Assembly: GCF_000003605.2 (NCBI RefSeq)
Contig: NW_003126886.1
Location: 1 to 11,079, forward strand
Length of the DNA stretch: 11,079 nt
Reading direction: 5' to 3'
From: Saccoglossus kowalevskii
Taxonomy: Eukaryota; Hemichordata; Enteropneusta; Harrimaniidae
The notes below the pieces were generated by a model. It had not been told where the DNA came from and made no database searches. It was given only the letters and a program-made list of their open reading frames with translations. This document shows positions 1 to 6,483 of the stretch, in pieces. The translations under genes were made by a program, and so were the position numbers. How positions within the stretch are numbered: the stretch's first letter is position 1; each line of letters opens with the position of its first letter.

Positions 1-211
1 CACCTTGAGAACCAATAAACCAATATTGTGAATTTTCAAGAAACTGAATGGGTTTCATTTAAGAAAGTAGTAGAGGTTGTCAGTAAGTAAAATACATATT
101 ATTTATTTTCATAGAATTGTTTTCATAGAATTGTTTTAAATCTTATTAAACTACCGTTATATATTTTATGAAAATTCACAATTCAAACTCATTAAAACAA
201 GCCATGCATGG
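1..211. other. AT-rich sequence without a gene
   Basis: No credible coding frame or known element is visible. It contains a 14-bp tandem duplication (TTTTCATAGAATTG at 106-119 and 120-133). It ends in a 12-bp perfect palindrome, GCCATGCATGGC, at 201-212, which abuts the probable left end of element A. The palindrome could be part of that element's terminus or chance. Confidence 0.5.
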
Positions 212-264
212 CACAGTCCCCATTAGTTATAGAATTTAAGATATATAGTTTTGTTTATAGTAAT

Positions 265-1100
265 ATAGCTGAAATATTACCATGCCAGGAATATGATTAT
301 GATGATTGTTTAACATTAAAATGTTTGACTTTTGTATCTGATAGTCAAACAAGTACTTGTCCATATTGAGAGATATTGCTCTGGAACAGCATTCAAAATC
401 AGCCATTTTGAATACATGTATATGTCTATAACATGATGTACAATGAATATTAAAAATTTTAACATAATCAGTCAAAACAAGTCAGAGATATGGGTCTGGA
501 AACCCATTTATTAAAACAAAATGGCCGTCAGTCAGCTATTTTGAATCCGATCGGAATAATAAAATGAGGTGCATCAGAAACCCGTAATGTCTAATGTATG
601 TACCAAGTTTGTACAACATCCATCCATAAATGCCAGAAATGCTTGATATTTGATGATTTTTCGCACAAAAAGGGCAACCATTCGGCCATTTTCAATAGGA
701 TCGTGAAACCAATATATCTGTATATCTATGACATGATGTATAATGAATATGTAAAATTTGAACATAGTCAGTCAAAGCAAGTCAGTGATATGGCACGAAA
801 ATCATTAAAACAAAATGGCCGCCAGTCGGCCATTTTGAATCTTATCTGAAAAACAAAACTATTTGCATCAATGTTCCTATAATGTCTAATGTATATACCA
901 AGTTTAAACAAAATCCATCTGTAAACAGGCGAGAAATGCTTGATTTTGATGATTATTCAGCACAAAAATGGCCGCCATTCGGCCATCTTGAATGAGATCG
1001 TGCAACAAATTGATGTGCATATGTATAATATCATGTATGCTGTATGTGTGAAGTTTGATTATGATTGGTCTAGACATTTCTAAGTTAAAGGTCCACACGG
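265..1100 (+). repeat. Diverged ~295-300 bp tandem repeat (about 2.7 units)
   Basis: Landmarks recur at constant spacing. ACATGATGTA occurs at 431 and 731, with a diverged copy near 1031. TAATGTCTAATGTA occurs at 585 and 880. A block around AAAATGGCCGNC recurs at 517 and 811, and a CGGCCATTTT/CGGCCATCTT block near 682 and 980. The first unit (about 265-584) is the most diverged. Each unit carries two ATGGCC-containing blocks of opposite orientation. Confidence 0.75.
812..836. repeat. Perfect 10-bp inverted repeat AAAATGGCCG / CGGCCATTTT
   Basis: The left arm is at 812-821 and the right arm at 827-836, with a 5-nt spacer. A second near-perfect version lies at 965-989 (AAAATGGCCG ... CGGCCATCTT), and decayed versions at about 517-543 and 666-692. 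Each arm resembles the YY1 core AANATGGCNGC, or its reverse complement. This could be a protein-binding palindrome or simply hairpin structure of the element. Confidence 0.7.
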
Positions 1101-1382
1101 ACGCACACACGTAAGTACGGATGCACAAAAGTAAAAAAACATAAGTCCCCGTTTTCGGACTGCGTCCAAACAGGAACTAAAAATTATGTTATGTTACATG
1201 ACAGCTTCATGTGGTCATATATGACTACTAAGAACATATTAAACGGGATACATTATTTTTGAGAAAAAACGAATGTCATTTCATTTGATAGTAAATGTGT
1301 TACTTTCATATATAATAAACAAGCAGCCTGTCGGCTGAGATAGCTCCGCTGTTAGCAATGCACATGGCAATTAAAGAACAGA

Positions 1383-2270
1383 AGATATCATTAGAAAATG
1401 AACAAATCTGAGAGAGGTCCACATGTAGTACCTATATGTATAATATATCAAAGCAATCGGACTTGCGGTTTTCAACAAGAAGTCGAAAATATCACTTTTT
1501 ACCAAAAATTACAAAAATATTCACCAAAATTAGAGAATTAAAGATATCATTACAAAATGAACAAATCTGAGAGAGGGTCACATGTAGTACCTATATATGT
1601 AATATCAAAGCAATTGGACTTGCGGTTTTCAACAAGAAGTCGAAAATATCACTTTTTACCAAAAATTACAAAAATATTCACCAAAATTAGAGAATTGAAG
1701 ATATCATTACAAAATGAACAAATCTGAGAGAGGTCGACATGTAGTACTTATATATGTAATATCAAAGCAATTGGACTTGCGGTTTTCAACAAGAAGTCGA
1801 AAATATCACTTTTTACCAAAAATGACAAAAATATTCACCAAAATTAGAGAATTAAAGATATCATTACAAAATGAACAAATCTGAGAGAGGTCCACATGTA
1901 GTACCTATATATGTAATATCAAAGCAATTGCACTTGCGGTTTTCAACAAGAAGTCGAAAATATCACTTTTTACTAAAAATGACAAAAATATTCACCAAAA
2001 TTAGAGAATTGAAGATATCATCATGAAATGAACAAATCTGAGAGAGGTCCACATGTAGTACCTATATATGTAATATCAAAGCAATTGCACTTGCGGTTTT
2101 CAACAAGAGGTCGAAAATATCACTCTTTACTAAAAATGACAAAAATATTCACCAAAATTAGAGAATTGAAGATATCAACATGAAATGAACAAATCTAAGA
2201 GAGGTCTACCCAAGGTACATATACACCAAGTATCAAAGCATTCAGGCTTGTAGTTTTCAAGAAGAAGTCG
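1383..2270 (+). repeat. 157-bp tandem core repeats of element B (about 6 copies)
   Basis: The motif AGATATCA starts units at 1383, 1542, 1699, 1856, 2013 and 2170, giving spacings of 159, 157, 157, 157 and 157. Middle copies are nearly identical, while the first and last are more diverged and the last merges into the right flank. Each unit contains CTGAGAGAGG, ATGTAGTA, CTTGCGGTTTTCAACAAGA and a short A-rich tail. This pattern suggests copy-number change by unequal exchange, with homogenisation strongest in the interior. Confidence 0.9.
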
Positions 2271-2287
2271 AAAAAGTAAAACATTGA

Positions 2288-2323
2288 CACGGACGACGGA
2301 CGACGACGACGGACGACGACGGA
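2288..2323 (+). repeat. ACGG/ACG microsatellite at right end of element B
   Basis: An imperfect run of GACGGACGAC and GACGACGAC repeats sits between the last core and the terminal hairpin. In pearl-type bivalve elements a microsatellite of this motif class occupies the same place, which supports the classification of element B. Confidence 0.8.
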
Positions 2324-2340
2324 CAATCACTCATATGATA

Positions 2341-2371
2341 AGCTCCGCTCGACAAAGTCGACAGCGGAGCT
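2341..2371 (+). other. Terminal hairpin of element B
   Basis: AGCTCCGCT (2341-2349) pairs with AGCGGAGCT (2363-2371), and the intervening sequence contains a GTCGAC-like inner pairing. CTAAAAA follows directly. Rolling-circle (Helitron/Helentron) elements carry a 3' hairpin close to their end, so this is the probable termination signal. The same arm is also the inverted repeat of the left end. Confidence 0.65.
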
Positions 2372-2372
2372 A

Positions 2373-2689
2373 AAAAGGTATAATATAATACTAATAATAC
2401 AAATAAAGTTTATTATGTCTTTAGAAATACAAGTTCCTATCAGTGTACAGAAAGAAAAGAAAAGTTTAGGCAGATGGTTTTCAACCTGTTTATTCAGAGC
2501 CTAAATTCACTATGTTCAATTACCCACCACAGTATCCAGCCAGTCAAAATGACTATTTTGAACTGTAGGCAGAGTCAGACGCCGAGAGGTGATGGGTTTC
2601 AGAGCAAAAACAAAAACAATAAAGAGTGTCCCAGTCCAGGACAATATTCCTTACTTATGACTACCACCTAGTTAAGACCAGTGACAAAA
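2373..2689. other. AT-rich junction, then sequence of uncertain origin
   Basis: No gene is recognised. Bases 2373-2470 are AT-rich. From about 2540 the composition changes and may be the 3' non-coding end of the minus-strand DIRS-like element, but no terminal repeat of that element could be found. The open frame at 2474-2671 on the plus strand matches nothing I recognise and is probably chance. Confidence 0.4.
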
Positions 2690-2951
2690 GGTGTCTTACC
2701 TTGTCAGTGTCGTCCCCATAACAAAGCAACTGCAGATAGGGTGACTGCCTCGGCATGCCCAAGGACGCTAGACCCAAACCCAGATTCTTGGGTAACTAGC
2801 ATTTCAAAGAAAAGACGCCAAAACAGTTCTGCATTAGGGCATAAGTCGAAAGCAAGACCTGGACATGTCCAAAAAGTGCGGAAGAAACTTCGCAGCCCAA
2901 ATCTGTAGCAGAGATTATTCTATTGCCTATGTGCAGGGATTCCTTCGGTCG
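2690..2951 (-). pseudogene. Possible remnant of recombinase catalytic domain
   Basis: Reading on from the recombinase frame, the minus strand gives DLALTTEGIPA in the expected W-D-L-A position (about 2955-2920) and then loses recognisable similarity through stops and shifts. The stretch CAAGGTAAGA on the minus strand (about 2704-2695) resembles a splice donor, and introns are reported in some DIRS elements, but here it may be chance. The call rests mainly on continuity with the upstream domain. Confidence 0.3.
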
Positions 2952-3431
2952 TCAGGGCCAGGTCAGTATAACCAAAGTCTGAGCTGGTCTGTCTTTCTTA
3001 CCCTGGTCATAATACATAAACATGTGCTTGCTGCCATGCCTCGACTCCCCAGTACGGCTCTCATAGTAACTCAACGCTTGAACCATGCAAAAAAACAAAC
3101 CCTCTTCATCCTTCGAACCAACTATGTTGTTGTCCAACAAATGGAAGAAAAAATCAGCGACCTGGCCAACAGAGAGATGGCATGGATCAATCTCCTTTCC
3201 ACTACACCAATCAATGTACGCCCACTGTTTTGAGTCATAGGCTGCATTGGTGGAATCCCTATTCGCCCTTGCCAGGATGTTGACAGCCTGCTCAGATAAA
3301 CCTTCCGTCTGAGTGAGTATACTGATAGCCTTGGTGTGTGACAGTGCGCTGTCTGGTTGGGACAGCAGATCAGGTATGTCCAGGCCTTGTTTGGCCAGTT
3401 GGGCGCCACCATCATCAAAATGCAGGTGCAC
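2952..3431 (-). pseudogene. Tyrosine recombinase, amino-terminal domain, truncated
   Basis: A 159-codon frame continues from the RNase H end. It contains GLSEQAVNILARANRDST, AAYDSKQWAYIDWC and a DPCHLSVGQVADFFFHLLD block, the SAM-like core-binding domain of DIRS/Ngaro-type recombinases (a STxxxYxSKWxxFxxWC pattern followed by a SVxxVxxFL helix). The later GKKDRPAQTLVILTW matches the usual KGxxRxRP..P..W hinge before the catalytic domain. The frame then ends. The catalytic R, HxxR and Tyr residues are not visible in any frame of 2690-2951 that I could read, so the recombinase is incomplete. Confidence 0.7.
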
Positions 3432-3439
3432 TCCTGTTC

Positions 3440-3877
3440 AAGTTTCTCCAGTACCCAGTGAATTAGCAGGAAGGGAGGGATCGAGGTTCCCTCCTCATTG
3501 TTGATACAGGAGACCCCTGCTGTGTTGTCCATACGAAGCAAGACAATGTGACCTCGAACTATGGATAGAAAGTGTATCAGTGCTAAGTGCACTGCTTTCA
3601 GTTCGAGTCAATTTATATGGCGACCATGAACCCAATGCAGGGGACATATTCCTTGGGCTTGTTCATCTAATAGGTGCACCCCAACCTCAGAGCCATAGTC
3701 GTGCGTGACGAGTGGGTCAAGGAGGACCCCCTACCTGAGGTTGGCAATTGACATCCACCAGGGCAAGGCATCCATTGCTTGGTCCGAGAGAGTTACTCAC
3801 CTCTTCAGTTCCGATGATATGCATCAGCTCTCGAAGAGTCACAGAAGGGACATTGACTAGATGTTTAGCTAGGTCGC
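3440..3877 (-). pseudogene. RT thumb remnant and RNase H domain of DIRS-like element
   Basis: Starting next to the inserted LTR, the minus strand first reads VTLRELMHIIG (3842-3810), the connection segment typical of DIRS/Ngaro RTs. The RNase H fold follows: THDYGSEVGVHL (first catalytic Asp at about 3700-3698), a G.WS-type strand, then HIN-stop-LELKAV (second acidic residue, about 3600) and LLRMDNTAGVSCIN (third Asp at 3529-3527). The domain closes with a DLLSQPD block equivalent to the family's ADxLSRP end. The stop in HIN*LEL falls where the family has a variable, often Trp, residue, so it may be a TGG to TGA change. The catalytic triad is still visible, but the reading frame is not continuous. 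Confidence 0.75.
3873..3877 (+). repeat. Target-site duplication GTCGC, left copy
   Basis: An exact match to 4367-4371 on the other side of the solo LTR. The lack of differences suggests the insertion is not very old, although five bases give little power. Confidence 0.9.
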
Positions 3878-4138
3878 TGTCACACGCAACGTAATATTAC
3901 CGTAATTGGTATAGCAACAGCAATAGCAACAGTAAGAGAAAGACTTCCCTGGCGGCGATGATAAAATACGAACACGGAGCCAACAGATGAGGTTTCAACT
4001 GGTACTGGTATAATTATACTCTGCAAACATCAAGTACAATAACGCGGTAAAACTCCACTACTCCAATAACTAGATACTTAAACTCCAATACAATTCAACG
4101 AGATCTCCGATCTGAACTCAGTGCTGAACAAACTCCCC

Positions 4139-4165
4139 TATATATACCCACACTGTCTATAAATA
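4139..4165 (+). promoter_or_regulatory. TATA-like boxes of the solo LTR
   Basis: TATATATA at 4139-4146 and TATAAATA at 4158-4165 lie in the middle of the LTR, where the U3 promoter would be expected. The first is self-complementary and gives no direction. The second favours transcription on the plus strand. Confidence 0.45.
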
Positions 4166-4315
4166 GACCATTACATCAGCATACATAATGAGTCTGGAAT
4201 TTACTATAAATTTATAGAATGTTCCATTACCTTCTATTGCCTCCTACAGTGTTCTATTACCTATTCAACCAGTTTCTAAAAAAAATCTAGAATATTCCAC
4301 CCAGACACAGTACGG

Positions 4316-4328
4316 TTCTAGAACATTC
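4316..4328 (+). promoter_or_regulatory. Heat-shock-element-like triplet in the solo LTR
   Basis: TTCTAGAACATTC matches the three-pentamer heat-shock factor site TTCnnGAAnnTTC exactly. Two GAAnnTTC pairs also occur at 4217-4224 and 4290-4297 in the same LTR. HSF binding is inferred from the motif alone. The position near the 3' part of the LTR, downstream of the TATA boxes if the element runs on plus, is unusual for a U3 enhancer. It would be upstream if the element runs on minus. Confidence 0.45.
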
Positions 4329-4366
4329 TCAGTGACACGGAAGTGGTAAATAAGTCGTATGTGACA

Positions 4367-4371
4367 GTCGC
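4367..4371 (+). repeat. Target-site duplication GTCGC, right copy
   Basis: Pairs with 3873-3877 and follows the terminal GTGACA of the LTR directly. Confidence 0.9.
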
Positions 4372-5118
4372 TTAGTGCTAAGTCTGCAATGGTCATACCA
4401 AGCCTGACTTTGTGTCGGACTCCATGCCCAGTAACCCTACTGCTGTGTTGAGTCTGGATGGGACTTTTTTCTATTTACTAGTAAGCCTAACTGGTGTAGT
4501 AAATCCTGGTTAGCCTTACTTGCTCGGCAAACAACCATTTGTTTTGGTTGTGTAGCAACCAATCGTCCAGATACAGGTTGATGTGTACTGACGCCCGGTG
4601 CAGCAGCACCACCACCACCTCCCGTTTCAACACTCTGATGAACATGTATGGAGCCCTGTATAATCCGAAAGGAAAGCACCCTGAACTCAAATAGTTGGCC
4701 CAAATGGGTGAATCGAGGTAGTCGCTGACTCGCTGGGTGGAGGTAAGCATTGCTTAAGTCTGGGGATGGTAATCAGTCAGAGCATGGAGAGTGAAACGGT
4801 GCTCAGTGTTTCCTGGAAAGCACATACTGATTTAGTCTGTACAGCTACCTGTAGTCTTTGGAACTACAAACACTTGCGAGTAGAAGTCCTCTATCCTGTC
4901 TATAGCACTGTTTGTAAGCAAACTATCTACCTCCTGTTGGATTGCTCCCGCTTTGTTGAGTTCCCCTGACAGCGTTCCCAACGGGGGCTCTTGACAGGGG
5001 AGGTGGAGATCACAGCAGGACCTTTAACCGTGTATCTGGAGAGTTCAGGGGTCAGTTTTGTGCTGCCTCCAAGCCAGAATGCACTGGCGCAAGCTGTGTG
5101 TGACAGATATGTGGCCAT
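4372..5118 (-). pseudogene. Reverse transcriptase of DIRS-like element, frameshifted
   Basis: Recognisable blocks in order of decreasing coordinate: KLTPELSRYTVKG (amino-terminal DIRS/Ngaro-type leader, about 5061-5023); EVDSLL then FYSQVFVVPK (fingers, about 4885-4856); LNQYVLSRKH (about 4835-4800); DLSNAYLH (motif A with its metal-binding Asp, 4760-4737); RFTHLGQLFEFRVL; CFPFGLYRAP (motif B region, about 4678); NLYLDDWLLH (catalytic box, YLDD at 4573-4562); and LGMESDTKSGLV (thumb entry, about 4434-4398). These blocks lie in at least three frames, so several indels and stops have accumulated and the enzyme cannot be made. The spacing of the motifs is otherwise normal for the family. The YLDDWLL box with a following LGM.xDT block is typical of DIRS/Ngaro rather than LINE or Gypsy RTs. 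Confidence 0.8.
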
Positions 5119-5136
5119 GGGTTCAGCAGTTCTACA

Positions 5137-5373
5137 TCAGGGGGTGATCTTCCCTCCGCCAAGTTGAGACCCTGTGAGGCCTGTAGAAGTTGAAGACTCT
5201 GCCTGCAGCCAAACAGGAATGTCCAGCGAAGCCATGTGGTGTGTCTGTGTCTGCTGGTCTACGAGGCTAGTGCGTTCCGCCTTTGAAACTTCAGACTGTT
5301 GGAGGAGCAAAACAATATGTTCCACTGTGCTGGCCACAAACTCAAAAATTAAGGATCGTAGCTCTGCTCTCAA
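5137..5373 (-). pseudogene. Segment upstream of the RT in the DIRS-like element, unrecognised (gag-like position)
   Basis: This is a 78-codon open stretch on the minus strand directly upstream of the RT-linked frame. Its composition is polar with a helical look (LRAELRSLIFEFVAS, then QQSEVSKAERTS). I recognise no domain. Its place before the RT suggests the gag carboxyl end or the linker into Pol, but that is inferred from position only. It ends in a stop at 5137-5139, and a neighbouring frame picks up the next recognisable block (WLGGSTKLTPELSRYTVKG). Confidence 0.4.
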
Positions 5374-5452
5374 GACGTGGATTGTTTCCGACTTAACTGC
5401 CGAAAGATTCCATGAAAGCGACTACCCCCCTTTTCCCATCCCACAAAACTAA

Positions 5453-5511
5453 AATTCGTGGTACCAGGATCGGGAAGGAACCAAATGGCCAAAGCCAGAA
5501 AACAATGCAAT
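5453..5511. other. Short junction between DIRS-like copy and minisatellite
   Basis: About 60 bp of non-repetitive sequence with no gene or motif I recognise. The DIRS-like copy may end anywhere from about 5374 to here. Confidence 0.4.
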
Positions 5512-6266
5512 CCATTCTGGGGGTTATGTCATTGCCAGTTTTACACAAGTCGGTCCTTTCTGGGGATTATGTCATTGCATGATTTACATGAATCAATCCT
5601 TTCTGAGGATTATGTCATTTCCTGATTTACACTAGTCGATCCTTTCTGGGAATTATGTTATTGCCTGGTTTATACTAGTAGATCCTTTCTGGGGATTTTA
5701 TCATTGCCTGATTTACACTAGTCAATCTTTTTTTAGGATTATGTCATTGCCCAATTTACACAAGTCGATCCTTTCTGGGGAGTATGTCATTGCCATATTT
5801 ACACTCGTCGGTCTTTTCTATGGATTACATGTATGTCATTGCCCGGTTTACACAAGTCGGTCCTTTCTTGGGATTATGTAATTGCATATTTACATGAATC
5901 AATTTTTCGGGGAATTATGTAATTGCATGATTTACATGAATCAATCCTTCCTGAAGATTATGTCATTGCCTGATTTACACAAGTCGGTCCTTTCTGGGGA
6001 TTATGCAATTGCATGATTTACATGAATCAATTCTTTCTGGGGATTATGTCATTGCCTGATTTACACAAGTCGGTTCTTTCTGGGGATTTCATCATTGCCT
6101 GATTTACATGAGTCAATTCTTTCTGAGGATTATGTCATTGCCTGATTTACACAAGTCGGTTCTTTCTGGGGATTTCATCATTGCCTGATTTACACAAGTC
6201 GTTTTTTTCTGAGGATTTCATCATTGCCTGATTTACACTAGTCAATCCTTCCTGATGATTATGTCC
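5512..6266 (+). repeat. 43-bp minisatellite (about 17 copies)
   Basis: The CCTTTCTGGGGATTATGTC start recurs at 5555, 5598, 5641, 5684 and 5727, exactly 43 bp apart, and continues with small indels to about 6266. The monomer contains TGTCATTGCC, TGATTTACA and an AAGTCGGTCC or AATCAATCC variant. The alternation of ACACAAGTCGG and ACATGAATCAA versions, and of ATTATGTCATT with ATTTCATCATT, shows subtypes interspersed along the array. No coding frame runs through it. Confidence 0.9.
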
Positions 6267-6483
6267 AAATAAGGGTGATGTGTATTCACACAAAATAACA
6301 GTTGGGTGGAGTGTGTTTTAACGCTAAATTGTAGTTGTTTGACAATATGTTCATACAAAATTACACTTAATTACAGTAAATTGTAGAAGGTTACTGTCAT
6401 TTTTGCATGTCAAGAGGTCACAATGACAAAAAATTACAGTGACACCCTAGTGCCTGAGGGGCATCACTGTAATTTGTTTTCAC
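6267..6483. repeat. Spacer with inverted copies of the next satellite's core
   Basis: After about 100 bp of plain AT-rich DNA, the core TTACAGT/ACTGTCATT motif appears in alternating orientation: plus at 6370-6379, minus at about 6389-6405, plus at 6425-6448 and minus at 6457-6481. The last two form an imperfect hairpin (GACAAAAAATTACAGTGACA with its partner TCACTGTAATTTGTTTTC). The direct tandem array begins immediately afterwards. Confidence 0.6.

Larger units (their letters stand above)
212..1186 (+). mobile_element. Element A: probable non-autonomous (Helentron/pearl-like) repeat element
   Basis: The left end reads ACAGTCCCCATTAG and the right end holds an AGTCC..GGACT hairpin (about 1144-1161) followed by AGGAACTAAAAA (about 1174-1185). 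The body consists of about 2.7 diverged tandem units of 295-300 bp. The right flank has a purine/ACG-rich stretch (about 1093-1130) and a 7-bp inverted repeat, GGACGCA (1099-1105) with TGCGTCC (1161-1167). No protein is encoded; the short open frames inside are shadows of the repeats. The layout (tandem cores, ACG-type tract, 3' hairpin, CTAAAAA end) parallels element B next door. I infer a non-autonomous rolling-circle-type element, but its termini and target site are not certain, and a simple minisatellite is the alternative. Confidence 0.45.
1341..2372 (+). mobile_element. Element B: pearl/HINE-like non-autonomous rolling-circle element
   Basis: Perfect 12-bp terminal inverted repeats, TAGCTCCGCTGT (1341-1352) and ACAGCGGAGCTA (2361-2372), bound a 1,032-bp unit. 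In order it holds a short left flank, about six tandem 157-bp cores (about 1383-2270), a GACGGACGAC-type microsatellite (about 2288-2323) and a right-end hairpin (GCTCCGCT/AGCGGAGC, about 2342-2370) followed by CTAAAAA. This is the architecture described for pearl elements of bivalves, later grouped with non-autonomous Helentrons (HINEs). It has no coding capacity, so it would depend on a Rep/helicase supplied elsewhere. The TA at both tips leaves a TA-duplicating MITE as the alternative. Confidence 0.7.
3878..4366. mobile_element. Solo LTR (489 bp) inserted in the DIRS-like copy
   Basis: It starts TGTCAC and ends GTGACA, the canonical TG...CA ends with a 6-bp inverted repeat, and is flanked by a perfect 5-bp duplication, GTCGC, at 3873-3877 and 4367-4371. 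Removing the insert with one GTCGC joins two parts of the DIRS RT in the same frame, which confirms the junctions. No internal retroviral-like genes are present, so it is a product of LTR-LTR recombination. The 5-bp duplication fits Ty3/Gypsy or Bel/Copia integrases; the family cannot be assigned from this piece. TATA-like boxes lie at 4139-4146 and 4158-4165. The plus orientation is favoured by TATAAATA but not proven. Confidence 0.9.
2690..5452 (-). mobile_element. Decayed DIRS-like (tyrosine-recombinase) retrotransposon
   Basis: Coding order on the minus strand is an upstream unknown segment, reverse transcriptase, RNase H, then the amino-terminal part of a tyrosine recombinase. This is the content of DIRS-order elements, which integrate with a recombinase rather than a DDE integrase. 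All domains are broken by frameshifts and stops, and a solo LTR interrupts the copy at 3878-4366. No methyltransferase domain is visible between RNase H and recombinase, and only about 60 nt separate them, which fits a compact MT-less layout or a deletion. Split direct repeats or inverted terminal repeats typical of the order were not found, so both boundaries are approximate. Confidence 0.75.

Noticed and set aside
236-1128. Four short open frames (63-83 codons) on both strands in element A
   Set aside because: They lie in diverged tandem repeats, overlap each other on opposite strands, and show no domain or codon bias; they are repeat shadows.
2474-3233. Plus-strand open frames at 2474-2671, 2681-2908 and 2865-3233
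   Set aside because: They are antisense to, or adjacent to, the readable recombinase on the minus strand and match no family I recognise.
3878-4366. MITE with CTGTCACA ends instead of a solo LTR
   Set aside because: An extended inverted repeat would leave only a 3-bp flank duplication, whereas the TG...CA boundaries give a perfect 5-bp GTCGC duplication and restore the RT frame on removal.
4437-4703. Separate protein from the minus-strand frame with a GGGGGAAA run
   Set aside because: Its first residues (GQLFEFRVL) are part of the RT, but after the frameshift the frame reads through a GTG/GCT trinucleotide run out of phase with the RT; it is not a distinct gene.
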